The position numbers were made by a program, and so were the translations under genes. From Streptomyces sp. NBC_01498 (GTDB lineage: Bacteria > Actinomycetota > Actinomycetes > Streptomycetales > Streptomycetaceae), in assembly GCF_036327775.1 (NCBI RefSeq), contig NZ_CP109598.1, positions 4,154,001 through 4,218,000 of the forward strand: a stretch of 64,000 bases of DNA, given 5' to 3'. Within the stretch, counting starts at the first letter, position 1, and each line of letters begins with the position of its first letter. Below the pieces are notes generated by a model, which did no database searches, was not told where the DNA came from, and saw nothing but the letters and a program-made list of their open reading frames with translations. Shown here piece after piece: positions 16,057 through 24,950 of this stretch.

Positions 16057-16686
16057 CTCTCACCGCCATGGCTCTCACGACCCCGCCCCCGACCTCGATG
16101 GCCGAGACCTCGACGGCCGAGACGGGGTGGGACGCCTCCCCGGCCTCTCACGACCTCGACGGCCACGACCCCAGCGTCGGCAGGCCCGAGCAGCGGAGGG
16201 GTCTGCCGCTGCGGGAGGGCTACGGGAGGGTCCCCGCCCCGGCGTCGGCCGTCATCGGGGTCGAAGGTCGGCGCCTCCGTCGGCGTCGGCGCGACGGCGG
16301 GGGCGGGGCGTGTCCCTCCGGGGCGTGGGCGGGGCTGTGGAAGGCGGCGCGGGCCGAGGGGTGGGGCACGCCGCGCAGGTCGCGGCCGTGAGAGCCGGGG
16401 CGACGAGAGCTACGGGAGGGTCCCCGCCCCGCCCCGCCCGGTCCGGGCCGGGCCCGGCAGGGCGTCGGCCCGGCGGCCTGCCGGTTCTCGTGCTCCCGGT
16501 CTCGTGCTCCCGGTCTCGTGCTCCCGGTCCTCGTGGCCTCGGGCCTGACCGGACATCCGTCCTCGTGGCCTCGGCCCTCACGGGCCCCGGCCCCACCGCC
16601 CCCGCCCGCACCGGCCCGGCATCGCGTGGCCCGATCCTAGTGAGTGCTGGCCCCCGGGCCACTCGTACGATCGTGCCCCGGCCCGG
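16057..16686. other. Gene-free, repeat-rich region between two MFS genes
   Basis: These 630 nt have no plausible coding frame. The 22-nt sequence starting GCTACGGGAGGGTCCCC occurs at 16219-16240 and 16409-16430. A 14-nt inverted copy of its flank (CTCCCGTAGCTCTC) lies at 16048-16061, opposite 16405-16418. CTCGTGCTCCCGGT is tandemly repeated three times at 16487-16528. A -10-like TACGAT at 16666-16671 may serve the next gene. Confidence 0.55.
16487..16528. repeat. 14-nt tandem repeat, three perfect copies
   Basis: CTCGTGCTCCCGGT occurs at 16487-16500, 16501-16514 and 16515-16528. A diverged copy (CTCGTGGCCTCGGG) follows. Because 14 is not a multiple of three, it is unlikely to be coding. Confidence 0.85.
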
Positions 16687-18015
16687 ATGCTTCTTGACGT
16701 GACACAGACAGCCGACACTCCCGCACAGGACCTCTCCCCGCGCCGGCGACCCCGGCCCCGAATACACCGGGCCTGGTTCGTCGCCGCCGTCGCCTTCGTG
16801 ACGATCATCGGGGCCGCCGCCTTCGCCTCCCTGCCCGGACTGCTCATCGACCCCCTGCACGAGGAATTCGACTGGTCGCGCGGCGAGATCGGGTTCGCCG
16901 TCTCCGTCAATCTCGCGCTGTACGGGCTGACCGCGCCGTTCGCCGCCGCGCTCATGGACCGGTTCGGCATCCGCCGGGTCGTCGCCGTCGCGCTGACCGT
17001 CATCGCCACCGGCTCGGCCCTCACCGTCGTCATGACCGCCGCCTGGCAGATGGTCCTCTACTGGGGCGTCCTCGTCGGCCTCGGCAGCGGCTCCATGGCA
17101 CTGGCCTTCGCCGCCACCGTCACCAACCGCTGGTTCGTCGCCCGGCGCGGACTCGTCACCGGCATCCTCACCGCCGCCGGCGCCTCCGGTCAGCTCGTCT
17201 TCCTGCCGCTGCTCTCCTGGCTCGTGACGAACCACGGCTGGCGCCCCGCCTCCGTCACCGTCGCCATGTCCGCGCTCGTCGTCGTCCCGTTCGTCTGGCT
17301 CCTGCTGCGCGACCACCCGGCGGACGTGGGGCTCGCGCCGTACGGCACCGACGAGTTCACGCCCAAGCCGCCCCCCGTGACCGGCGCGGCGCGGCGGGCC
17401 GTCACCGTCCTGTTCCAGGCCGCCCGCACCGGGCCCTTCTGGCTGCTCGCGGGGACGTTCGCGATCTGCGGCGCGTCCACGAACGGCCTGGTCAAGACCC
17501 ACTTCGTCCCCGCCGCGCACGACCACGGCATGGCCATCACGGCCGCCGCCTCACTCCTCGCCGTGATCGGCGTCTTCGACATCGTCGGCACCGTCGCGTC
17601 GGGCTGGTTCACCGACCGCTTCGACGCGCGCCGGCTGCTCGCCGTCTACTACGCGCTGCGCGGCGTCTCGCTGCTCTTCCTGCCGATGCTGCTCGGCCCG
17701 GACGTCCGGCCGCCGATGCTGTTCTTCATCGTTTTCTACGGTCTGGACTGGGTGGCGACCGTCCCGCCGACGATCGCGCTGTGCCGCGAGTACTACGGCG
17801 CCGACAGCGCCATCGTCTTCGGCTGGGTGCTCGCCTCGCACCAGATCGGCGCCGGGATCGTGGCGTTCGCGGGCGGTGTCCTGCGGGACGTCACCGGCTC
17901 GTACGACCTGGTCTGGTACGCCTCCGGGGCGCTGTGCGCGGCGGCGGCGCTGATGGCTCTGCTGATCCGCAACCGTACGAAGGAGGCGTCCGACAGCCTG
18001 ATCGAAGCGGCTTGA
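16687..18015 (+). CDS. MFS transporter of the monocarboxylate/oxalate-formate type
   Basis: This 442-residue integral membrane protein has about 12 helices. It has the family-typical first region WFVAAVAFVTIIGAAAFASL and LHEEFDWSRGEIGFAVSVNL, and a loop-2 MDRFGIRRVV motif. That pattern is shared by OFA and monocarboxylate MFS proteins, which move small carboxylates. The start may be ATG 16687 or GTG 16699, which is in frame; neither has a clear ribosome binding site. It converges on the flavin monooxygenase across a 55-nt gap containing a local duplication of its own 3' end. Confidence 0.85.
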   Translation: MLLDVTQTADTPAQDLSPRRRPRPRIHRAWFVAAVAFVTIIGAAAFASLPGLLIDPLHEEFDWSRGEIGFAVSVNLALYGLTAPFAAALMDRFGIRRVVAVALTVIATGSALTVVMTAAWQMVLYWGVLVGLGSGSMALAFAATVTNRWFVARRGLVTGILTAAGASGQLVFLPLLSWLVTNHGWRPASVTVAMSALVVVPFVWLLLRDHPADVGLAPYGTDEFTPKPPPVTGAARRAVTVLFQAARTGPFWLLAGTFAICGASTNGLVKTHFVPAAHDHGMAITAAASLLAVIGVFDIVGTVASGWFTDRFDARRLLAVYYALRGVSLLFLPMLLGPDVRPPMLFFIVFYGLDWVATVPPTIALCREYYGADSAIVFGWVLASHQIGAGIVAFAGGVLRDVTGSYDLVWYASGALCAAAALMALLIRNRTKEASDSLIEAA

Positions 18016-18042
18016 CCGCCCGGATCGAAGCGGCTTGACCGC
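18000..18042. repeat. 20-nt duplication at the MFS stop codon
   Basis: GATCGAAGCGGCTTGACCGC, which spans the last codons and TGA of the MFS gene, occurs at 18000-18019 and again at 18023-18042. A related TCAACGCTGCTT phrase is also doubled just downstream, at about 18048 and 18071. That pair runs into the 3' end of the convergent monooxygenase. Confidence 0.8.
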
Positions 18043-18070
18043 GCGGCTCAACGCTGCTTTGCCGCCCGGA

Positions 18071-19252
18071 TCAACGCTGCTTGGCCGCGCGGGACTTGGC
18101 GGCCCGCGAGGCCACCGCCCGTGCTATCCGCTCCGAGTCCCGTGACAGTTCCCGCAGCATCCCGCTGATCGGGTTGGTGAAGCCCGTGAAGTACAGCCCC
18201 GGCGCCTTCGCGGACGTCCGCCCGCCGCGCACCACCGGGTGCCCCCGCTCGTCCAGCACCCCGAGGTGCCCCACCAGGCCCTCCAGGGCGCGGTGGTAGC
18301 CGGTCGCGGCGATCACCACCTCGGGGGTGATCCGCGAACCGTCCGCCAGCACCACCTTGTTGTCGTCGAACGACCCGACCGCCGCGACCGGTTCGACCTT
18401 GCCCTTGCGTACCGCCGCGATCAGCCCCATGTCCTGCACCGGGACGGCCCCCTCGCGCACCCGCGAGTACAGCCCGGTGTCGGGGCGCGGCAGCCCCCGG
18501 TCCGTCAGATCGGGCACCGAGATCCGGGCCATGATCCGGCCGGCCCGGTCGACCAGCCGCACCGGCAGCCGGCGCACGAGGATGCCGGTGCGCTGGGCGG
18601 GCCAGCCCGCGGTGGAGCGGCGCACGATGTGCGGGACGGTACGGACCGCCAGCCGCACCCGCGCCGCGCCGCCCTCCACCAGGTCGACGGCGATCTCGGC
18701 GCCCGTGTTGCCGACGCCCACGACGAGCACGTCCTTGCCCTCGTACGGGCGGGGATTGCGGTACGCGCTCGCGTGCAGCAGTTCACCGCCGTACGACTCC
18801 ACGCCCGGCCAGGACGGCAGCCGGGGCGTGTGGTTGAAGCCGGTGGCGACCACGACGGCGGGTCCGGTCAGCTCCCGGCCGCCGGTGCCGTGCAGCAGCC
18901 AGTTCTCGCCGTCCGCCGACCGTTCGACGCTCGTGATCTCGACGCCGGTGACGATCTCCAGGCCGTGGAACTCCGCGTACTTCTCCAGGTAGCGCACCAT
19001 GTGGTCGCGCGAGACCCAGCGGCCGAAGGACCGGGGCATCGGCAGGCCCGGCAGCGCGGAGAGCTTGCGGGTGGTGTGCAGATGGAGCCGGTCGTAGTGG
19101 CCGCGCCAGGAGGCGCCGACGGCCTCGGACTTCTCCAGTACGACGGCTCGTACGCCCCGCGCGCGCAGGGCGGCGGCGGCGGCGAGACCGCCAGGCCCGC
19201 CCCCGATGACGTACACGGGACGGTCGTTGGTGAGGTCGATGTCGCTGGCCAT
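18071..19252 (-). CDS. Flavin-dependent monooxygenase, FMO/YUC-like
   Basis: This 393-residue protein has an N-terminal FAD-binding GxGxxG (VIGGGPGGLAAA). It also has an NADPH-binding GxGxxG (VVGVGNTGAEIAVD) about 170 residues in. An ATG-motif stretch (VVVATGFNHTPRLPSWPG) and a closing ATGYHRALEGLV complete the pattern. Order and length fit class B flavin monooxygenases of the FMO/YUCCA group. The substrate is unknown; the neighbouring MFS carboxylate transporter may be related. ATG 19252 lacks a Shine-Dalgarno but has TACGCT at 19261-19266, eight nt upstream, so the mRNA is probably leaderless. The C-terminus ends in a repeated RAAK motif. Confidence 0.88.
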   Translation of the reverse strand: MASDIDLTNDRPVYVIGGGPGGLAAAAALRARGVRAVVLEKSEAVGASWRGHYDRLHLHTTRKLSALPGLPMPRSFGRWVSRDHMVRYLEKYAEFHGLEIVTGVEITSVERSADGENWLLHGTGGRELTGPAVVVATGFNHTPRLPSWPGVESYGGELLHASAYRNPRPYEGKDVLVVGVGNTGAEIAVDLVEGGAARVRLAVRTVPHIVRRSTAGWPAQRTGILVRRLPVRLVDRAGRIMARISVPDLTDRGLPRPDTGLYSRVREGAVPVQDMGLIAAVRKGKVEPVAAVGSFDDNKVVLADGSRITPEVVIAATGYHRALEGLVGHLGVLDERGHPVVRGGRTSAKAPGLYFTGFTNPISGMLRELSRDSERIARAVASRAAKSRAAKQR

Positions 19253-19467
19253 GAGAGCTGAGCGTAATCGAGTGGGCACTTGTTGGGTCTCGGTCAAGAT
19301 GGGAATCGATTGCGAATCGGTCACGTCCGCGCAATTCCTGCGGGCAGCGGCTGAAACCACCGTGAAAGCGGCGTGAATCCGACGGCCCGAGCGGTGGCGT
19401 CCGTTCCGCCGATGCGGCCACCCGGTCCGGTTGCCGGGGAGGGTGTGGCGGGACCGGCCGACCGGGG

Positions 19468-20223
19468 TCAGGGCCAGAGCAGTTCGCGCGACCAGCCGCC
19501 GCCGGTCCCGGCGGGAGCGGGCGCGGGCGCAGGGGCAGGGACAGGGTCGGTGGCGGGAATCGGCCCCCGGCCGGAGGCCCGTTCGCCCTCCGTACGGCGG
19601 TAGCGCAGCCGTACGTGGCGGCGCTCGGCGTCGCCCTGGAAGAACTCGACCTCGTCGGCGTCGAGCACGTACCGCGTCCAGGTCGGTGCCGGTGCGTCCG
19701 GCTCGGTCCGGGCCCGCTCCCACGCGGCCCGCGACGCCCGCTCCAACTCACCGGCGGAGCCCAGCACTTCACTCTGCCGCCCGGTGAGGGCCGCGGCCAG
19801 CGCCCCGGTGGACCGTACGCCCAGATCGGCGCGGCTCTCCTCGGGCCCGGCGGCCAGCACCCGGCCCCGTACCCGCACCTGTCGCCCCTGCGCGGGCCAG
19901 TAGAAACCGAGCGCCGCCCACGGACGCTCCGCCAGCTGGCGGCCCTTCGCGCTGGTGGCGTGCGAGGCGAAGTGCCAGCCGCGTGCGTCGGCGTCGTGCA
20001 GGAGCAGCGTCCGTACGTCGGGGTGCCCGGCGCGGTCGGCGGTCGCGAGCGTCATGGCGTGCGGTTCCTCCTGCCCGGCCGCCACCGCCGCCACGAACCA
20101 CCGCCGGAACAGCGTCAGCGGCTGATCGGGGACGTCGTCGGTGTCGAAACCGGCCAGACCGCGGTCCCAGACCCGCGCGCCCCGCAGGGCCTCGTGGAAC
20201 GCCCGCCGCTCGTCGTCGCTCAT
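19468..20223 (-). CDS. PNPOx-fold flavoprotein (pyridoxamine 5'-phosphate oxidase-like)
   Basis: The 251-residue product follows the PdxH plan. It shows EEPHAMTLATADRAGHPDVR (FMN/substrate loop), a strand with LLLHDADARGWHFASHATSAKG, then RQVRVRGRV. The C-terminus carries a W-x-x-E-L-L-W-P ending that resembles the PdxH C-terminal substrate motif. A Pro-Ala run (PAPAPAPAPAG) is inserted just before this ending. It may oxidise a B6 vitamer or act on another substrate such as F420. The ATG at 20223 is preferred over a TTG at 20235 because GGGG precedes it. Confidence 0.8.
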   Translation of the reverse strand: MSDDERRAFHEALRGARVWDRGLAGFDTDDVPDQPLTLFRRWFVAAVAAGQEEPHAMTLATADRAGHPDVRTLLLHDADARGWHFASHATSAKGRQLAERPWAALGFYWPAQGRQVRVRGRVLAAGPEESRADLGVRSTGALAAALTGRQSEVLGSAGELERASRAAWERARTEPDAPAPTWTRYVLDADEVEFFQGDAERRHVRLRYRRTEGERASGRGPIPATDPVPAPAPAPAPAGTGGGWSRELLWP

Positions 20224-20434
20224 GGCCCCATTCAACCGTGCGCGAGGGGCCGGGTACGGGAGCGCCGGCGGCGGATCAGCTCGCTGATCGGCCGCCGGCG
20301 TGACAGGACGGAGGAAACGCGGAACGAAGAGGGGGGAGGGAGGGTGTGGGGAGAGAAGCGGGACGCGGGACGTGGGCGGGCAGGGAGTGGAGGGGCGGGG
20401 AAGGTGGGCGCGGCCGTACCGGGCCGGTGCGCGG

Positions 20435-21082
20435 CTACTTCGCCGGCTTCCTGCCCGTGATGCCCAGATGGACCAACAGGGCCAGATTCGGGCGCAGTTC
20501 GGCCTGCTTCACGCCCCAGGTCTGGAAGCCCTTCTGGTGCCCCGCCACCGCGGCGAGCATGACCACCAGTGACCCCGCCATGGCGGCGGCGTTGACGTCC
20601 TTGTCGACCCGGCCTTTGGACTGGAGCTCCTTCACCGAATCCGTAAGGGAGTTGGTGACCGAACTCAGGATCTTCATGCGGATCTTGTAGAACCGCTTGT
20701 CGCCCTCGGCCGCGCCGAGATCGACGACCCTGAGGATCGCGTCGTTCTTGCGCCAGAAGTCGAGGAATCCCTCCACGAGTTCATCCGCGGTCTGGCGTCC
20801 CGCTTTACCCGCCCAGGAGCGCCCGGAGACCAGATCGGTCAATCCGCTGCCCTCCTTGGCCATTTCCTCGGCGATCTCAAGGACAGCGCCCTCGACGTCC
20901 GGGAAGTACTGATAGAAGGTCGCGGGTGAAGTGCCTGCCTTCCGGGCCACGTCGATGACTTTGACGTCCCGATACGGCGAGGTGCTGAGCATCTCGCTGA
21001 GGCAGTCGAGCAGCTTCTGCCGCGTCGCCTGGCCGCGCCGACCGGCCACGCGGCCGTCGACGGTACGTACTTGTCCTGTCAT
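20435..21082 (-). CDS. TetR-family transcriptional regulator
   Basis: This 215-residue protein has an N-terminal TetR helix-turn-helix (about 17-65: TRQKLLDCLSEMLSTSPYRD, VARKAGTSPATFYQYFPD). A helical ligand and dimerisation domain follows. TAAGCT at 21089-21094, six nt before the ATG, suggests a leaderless mRNA. It is divergent from the VOC/KbpA-like gene next to afsK. A perfect 16-bp palindrome at 21262-21277 in the shared control region is a candidate operator. The effector is unknown. Confidence 0.9.
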   Translation of the reverse strand: MTGQVRTVDGRVAGRRGQATRQKLLDCLSEMLSTSPYRDVKVIDVARKAGTSPATFYQYFPDVEGAVLEIAEEMAKEGSGLTDLVSGRSWAGKAGRQTADELVEGFLDFWRKNDAILRVVDLGAAEGDKRFYKIRMKILSSVTNSLTDSVKELQSKGRVDKDVNAAAMAGSLVVMLAAVAGHQKGFQTWGVKQAELRPNLALLVHLGITGRKPAK

Positions 21083-21211
21083 GCCGTCAGCTTACCGAGG
21101 GGTGATCGGAGCGCGATTCGGCCGAGTGCAAATGGGGAACCGCCCGCTGTTCGCAGGGGTCGGAAGCGGTCCGGCCGGGGCTGTCGGCCCGCTGCGGTGT
21201 TATTAACAGCC

Positions 21212-21233
21212 TGTGGACAACTTCGGTGGATAA
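21212..21233. promoter_or_regulatory. Two DnaA-box-like 9-mers
   Basis: TGTGGACAA at 21212-21220 is the exact complement of the Streptomyces DnaA box TTGTCCACA. GGTGGATAA at 21225-21233 reads TTATCCACC on the other strand, one base from the classical TTATCCACA. They are separated by four nt in the TetR-kbpA intergenic region. Confidence 0.5.
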
Positions 21234-21261
21234 CTCATCGCACACGGACGCTCACCGGGGG

Positions 21262-21277
21262 ACAATTAGCTAATTGT
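21262..21277. promoter_or_regulatory. Perfect 16-bp AT-rich palindrome, candidate operator
   Basis: ACAATTAGCTAATTGT is fully self-complementary and contrasts strongly with the GC-rich surroundings. It lies 180 nt upstream of the TetR start and 99 nt upstream of the kbpA-like start, so it could control either gene. Confidence 0.6.
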
Positions 21278-21375
21278 TCGATTTGCCCCGCCCTGCGCCC
21301 GACGAAATGCGCCATTAGCGTGGCCGGAAGACGCGCCGCTGGGGCGGTACGCACGTGGAGGAAGGAGCCGGACTC

Positions 21376-22173
21376 ATGGTCGCATTCGCGGAAGGCGTGC
21401 CGTGCTGGGTGGATGTGTCGCTTCCCGACGTCCGGGCGGGCAAGCGTTTCTACGGCGACCTGTTCGGCTGGACATTCGACCCGGAAGGTGACGCGGACTC
21501 CGTCCCGGCATACGGGAGTTACGTGAACGCATTCAGTGACGGAAAGCGCGTCGCCTCCCTCGCCGCGAAGCGGGACGGCCGTATGCCGACCGCCTGGGGC
21601 GTTTATTTCGCGACATCGGACGCCGTCGCGCTGGTCGAGCGAATCAAGGAGGCCGGGGGCGGAATGGTGATGGATCCGACAATCGTCGGTCCGTACGGCA
21701 CGATGGCGCAGGGCGTCGATCCCGGCGGCGCCGTCTTCGGCCTCTGGCAGCCCGGCTCGCACTCCGGCTTCGAAAAGCAGGGCGAGCCCGGATCTTTCTG
21801 CTGGGCGGAGGTCTATACGAGGGACAAGGAGAGCGTCGACCTCTTCTACGAGTCGGTATTCGGCTTCGTCGGCAAGGACCTCCCGGACGAACCGGCCGAC
21901 TTCCGCGCCTGGTCCCCGGCCGGTTCCGAACCGGGCGGTGACAGCGCCGTCGGCGGGCGAAGTGTCATCACCGACGCATTTCCCAAGGAGATGCCGGGGC
22001 ATTTCCTCGTTTACTTCTCCGTCGCGGACTGCGACGAGACCGTCGCCGAGACGGTACGGCTGGGCGGCCGGGTCCGGGAATCCGCCGCCGACACCCCGTA
22101 CGGGCGGGTCGCCGGTCTCGTGGACAACCAGGGCGCGGCCTTCGCGGTCCTGGCGGAACCGGAGGCCGCCTGA
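21376..22173 (+). CDS. kbpA: VOC/glyoxalase-fold protein, probable KbpA (AfsK-binding protein)
   Basis: This 265-residue protein is built of two tandem vicinal-oxygen-chelate modules. The first starts at [20 protein letters not shown] and the second at [20 protein letters not shown]. It is the only gene immediately upstream of afsK. In S. coelicolor, KbpA is a protein of about 250 residues encoded next to afsK that binds AfsK and inhibits its autophosphorylation. Position and size suggest this is its orthologue, but I cannot confirm by alignment; an ordinary VOC protein is the alternative. ATG 21376 has GGAGGAAGGAG (21357-21367) upstream. Confidence 0.7.
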   Translation: MVAFAEGVPCWVDVSLPDVRAGKRFYGDLFGWTFDPEGDADSVPAYGSYVNAFSDGKRVASLAAKRDGRMPTAWGVYFATSDAVALVERIKEAGGGMVMDPTIVGPYGTMAQGVDPGGAVFGLWQPGSHSGFEKQGEPGSFCWAEVYTRDKESVDLFYESVFGFVGKDLPDEPADFRAWSPAGSEPGGDSAVGGRSVITDAFPKEMPGHFLVYFSVADCDETVAETVRLGGRVRESAADTPYGRVAGLVDNQGAAFAVLAEPEAA

Positions 22174-22528
22174 GCAGCCGATTCGGGCGCCGTACGCAGC
22201 CGCGCCGGGGGCCCGCGCCGGTCGTCGTACGGCGGCCGGCCGGCCCGGACGGCACCCGCCCGCACCGGCTCCCGACGCCCCGGGGCGGGCCCTCCGCCGC
22301 GGGGTCCTGGCAACCCGCGCCGGTCCCCGCGCGTCATGGACTCATACGGACGGGATACTCACTCCGAACGCCGTACAGCGCAGTACAAGGACGTTCGTTC
22401 ATTTCCTGTCCGAAACAAGGGGAGACACCCCGATCCGCCCCCGGGTTCGCAACCAACGGGCCAGACAGGAAGAATCAGGGGGCAGGGGGCCGTACCTTGG
22501 TGGCCCGTACGGGGAGGTGGGCAGGCAA
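22174..22528. other. kbpA-afsK intergenic region
   Basis: This 355-nt region has a GC-rich first half without structure. The second half (22336-22500) is less GC-rich, including CATACGGACGGGATACTC, and probably contains the afsK promoter. GGGGAGG at 22511-22517 is the ribosome binding site of afsK. No gene was seen. Confidence 0.4.
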
Positions 22529-24928
22529 GTGGAGCAGCTGACGCAGCACGATCCGAGACGTATCGGGCCCTTCGAGGTGCTCGGGCGCCTCGGCGCGGGC
22601 GGCATGGGGCTCGTCTATCTCGCACGCTCGGCCTCGGGCCGGCGTGTGGCGATCAAGACGGTCCGCACCGAGCTCGCCGAGGACCAGCTGTTCCGTGTCC
22701 GTTTCACCCGCGAGGTGGAGGCGGCCCGCGCGGTCAGCGGCTTCTACACGGCCGCCGTGGTGGACGCCGACCCACGGGCCGCCGTGCCCTGGCTGGCCAC
22801 CGCCTACGTTCCGGCGCCCTCCCTGGAGGAGATGGTCAACCGCTGCGGCCCGCTGCCCGTACAGGGCGTGCGCTGGCTCGCCGCCGGCATCGCCGAGGCC
22901 CTCCAGTCCATCCACGGCGAGGGCCTGGTCCACCGCGACCTGAAGCCGTCGAACGTGCTGGTCGTGGAGGACGGGCCGCGCGTCATCGACTTCGGTATCG
23001 CCTCCGGGGTCTCCAACACCCGGCTGACCATGACCAACGTGGCCGTCGGCACCCCCGCGTACATGTCGCCCGAGCAGGCGCGCGACTCCCGCAGCGTCAC
23101 GGGCGCCAGCGACGTCTTCTCGCTCGGCTCCACGCTGGTCTTCGCCGCCACCGGCCACGCGCCCTTCCACGGGGCCAACCCCGTCGAGACCGTCTTCATG
23201 CTGCTGCGCGAGGGCCCCGATCTGGAGGGGCTGCCCGACGACCTGCGCCCCCTGATCGACTCCTGCATGCAGATGGACGCCACCAAGCGGCCCACTCCCG
23301 CCGACCTCCAGTCGCAGCTCGCCCCGCATCTGTTCGCCTCGGGCAGCGACGACAGCGGTACGGCGTCGGCGTGGCTGCCCGCGTCCGCCACCGAGATGAT
23401 CGAGGAGCGCCGGGGCGGCGGCCGGGTCAACGCTGCCGCCGCCGCGGCGGCGGCGCGTCCCCCGCTGCCCCCGCCGCCCTCCCACCACCCGCCGCCGCCC
23501 CCGCACGCACCCGACCGTGACGCCGCGTGGCGCCGCGCGGCCGGCGACGCCGCACCGGCCGTGCCCGGCCCGATGGGCGAGGGCCGGGGCGCCCCGGTCC
23601 GGCTCCCCGGCGCCCCCGTCCCGATCGGCCCCGGCCCCCGTGTCGCCGACACCCGCACCGCCCTCTCCGTGGACGCCGGTCCGACCACCGGCTGGATCCG
23701 CCCGCCCGCCGGGCTGACCGCCGCCGAGCCGCCGGCCGGTATGGTCCCGGCCCCCGCCGTCCCCCCGGGCCCGGCCCCCGACGGCGCCGCACCGGGCCGC
23801 TGGCGGCCCTGGCGCTTCCGGATGTCGAACGACGTCTGGGGCACACCCGTGGTCGACGGGGACCTGCTGTACGTCACCTCGTTCGAGGTGCACGCGCTGG
23901 ACGTGGGCAGTGGCCGCCGCCAGTTCAAGACCCGCGACGTGGCCTGGGCGATGGCCGTCGCCGGAGGCCGTATCCACGCCTCCGACGGCCCGACGCTGTA
24001 CGCGCTCGACGGCAAGGACGGCACCGAGCGCTGGCGGTTCCCGACCGACGCCTGGGTGTACTCGCTCAAGACCGACCGGGGCACCGTCGTCACCGCCACC
24101 CGCGGCGGCGGCGTCCAGGCGTGGGAGGCGTCCACCGGCGAGAAGCTGTGGCAGATCACCGGCGCCCAGACCGACTTCGAGACCCCCGAGGCCGGACCCA
24201 CCATCGCCGACGGCACGGTGTACGTCTGGCAGAACGCCCGCCTCCGGGCGCTCGACGCGCGTACCGGCAACGAACGCTGGTCGTACCCCATCGGCGACGG
24301 CGCGTCCTGCGGGGGCGTACCGGTGCGCCTGACACCCGCGTCCGACGGGTCCGTCTATGTGGCGGCGGGCACCCGTGTGCTCTCCATCGACACCGCGAGC
24401 GGCCGGGTGCGCTGGCACTTCGAGTCGCCCGCCGTCTTCCTCTCACCGCCCGCCTTCGCGCCCGGCCCGGCCGTGACCGGCGGCGGTGTGTATCTCGCCG
24501 ACTACCTCGGCACGGTGTACGCGCTGGACGCCACCACCGGCAAGGACCGCTGGCGCATCGCCACCGAGGCCCGCAAGTCCCTGGAACCGGTCCTGGTCAC
24601 CGCCGGGAACGTGCACGTGGGCAGCGGAAAGGCGCTCTACACGCTGGACGCGGTGGCAGGTACGCCCAAGTGGCGCTTCGCCGCGGGCGGCGAGGTCGTC
24701 GGCGCGCCCGTCGTGGCGGACGGCAGGCTGCACTTCGGCTCGGCCGACCATGTCCTCTACACGCTGGACGCCGGCGGCGGACAGCTCCGCTGGAAGCTGG
24801 CGACGGGCGGCGAGATCACGGGCTCCCCGGTGGCGCGCGGGGGAGTGGTGTACGCGTGCAGCAAGGACCGCTGCGTCTACGCGCTGGACGCGATCAAGGG
24901 CACGGCCACGGGCCGGGGCGCCCGCTGA
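22529..24928 (+). CDS. afsK: Serine/threonine protein kinase AfsK
   Basis: This 799-residue protein equals the length I recall for S. coelicolor AfsK and opens with its characteristic [20 protein letters not shown]. The kinase domain (about 15-275) is intact: G-loop [12 protein letters not shown], Lys43, HRDLKPSN (about 135-142), Asp154-Phe-Gly. Its activation-loop threonines in [17 protein letters not shown] match the region of the known autophosphorylated Thr168. An Ala/Pro-rich linker (about 290-425) leads to a PQQ-repeat beta-propeller (about 430-799) with many YALDAxTG units. AfsK phosphorylates AfsR and also affects polar growth in Streptomyces. The GTG at 22529 has GGGGAGG upstream. 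Confidence 0.96.
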   Translation: MEQLTQHDPRRIGPFEVLGRLGAGGMGLVYLARSASGRRVAIKTVRTELAEDQLFRVRFTREVEAARAVSGFYTAAVVDADPRAAVPWLATAYVPAPSLEEMVNRCGPLPVQGVRWLAAGIAEALQSIHGEGLVHRDLKPSNVLVVEDGPRVIDFGIASGVSNTRLTMTNVAVGTPAYMSPEQARDSRSVTGASDVFSLGSTLVFAATGHAPFHGANPVETVFMLLREGPDLEGLPDDLRPLIDSCMQMDATKRPTPADLQSQLAPHLFASGSDDSGTASAWLPASATEMIEERRGGGRVNAAAAAAAARPPLPPPPSHHPPPPPHAPDRDAAWRRAAGDAAPAVPGPMGEGRGAPVRLPGAPVPIGPGPRVADTRTALSVDAGPTTGWIRPPAGLTAAEPPAGMVPAPAVPPGPAPDGAAPGRWRPWRFRMSNDVWGTPVVDGDLLYVTSFEVHALDVGSGRRQFKTRDVAWAMAVAGGRIHASDGPTLYALDGKDGTERWRFPTDAWVYSLKTDRGTVVTATRGGGVQAWEASTGEKLWQITGAQTDFETPEAGPTIADGTVYVWQNARLRALDARTGNERWSYPIGDGASCGGVPVRLTPASDGSVYVAAGTRVLSIDTASGRVRWHFESPAVFLSPPAFAPGPAVTGGGVYLADYLGTVYALDATTGKDRWRIATEARKSLEPVLVTAGNVHVGSGKALYTLDAVAGTPKWRFAAGGEVVGAPVVADGRLHFGSADHVLYTLDAGGGQLRWKLATGGEITGSPVARGGVVYACSKDRCVYALDAIKGTATGRGAR

Positions 24929-24950
24929 CCGGCTCCGGCCGACTTGAGGC

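Noticed and set aside
21212..21233. DnaA boxes considered as part of oriC
   Set aside because: Only two boxes occur and none of the genes flanking a Streptomyces oriC (dnaA, dnaN) is present.
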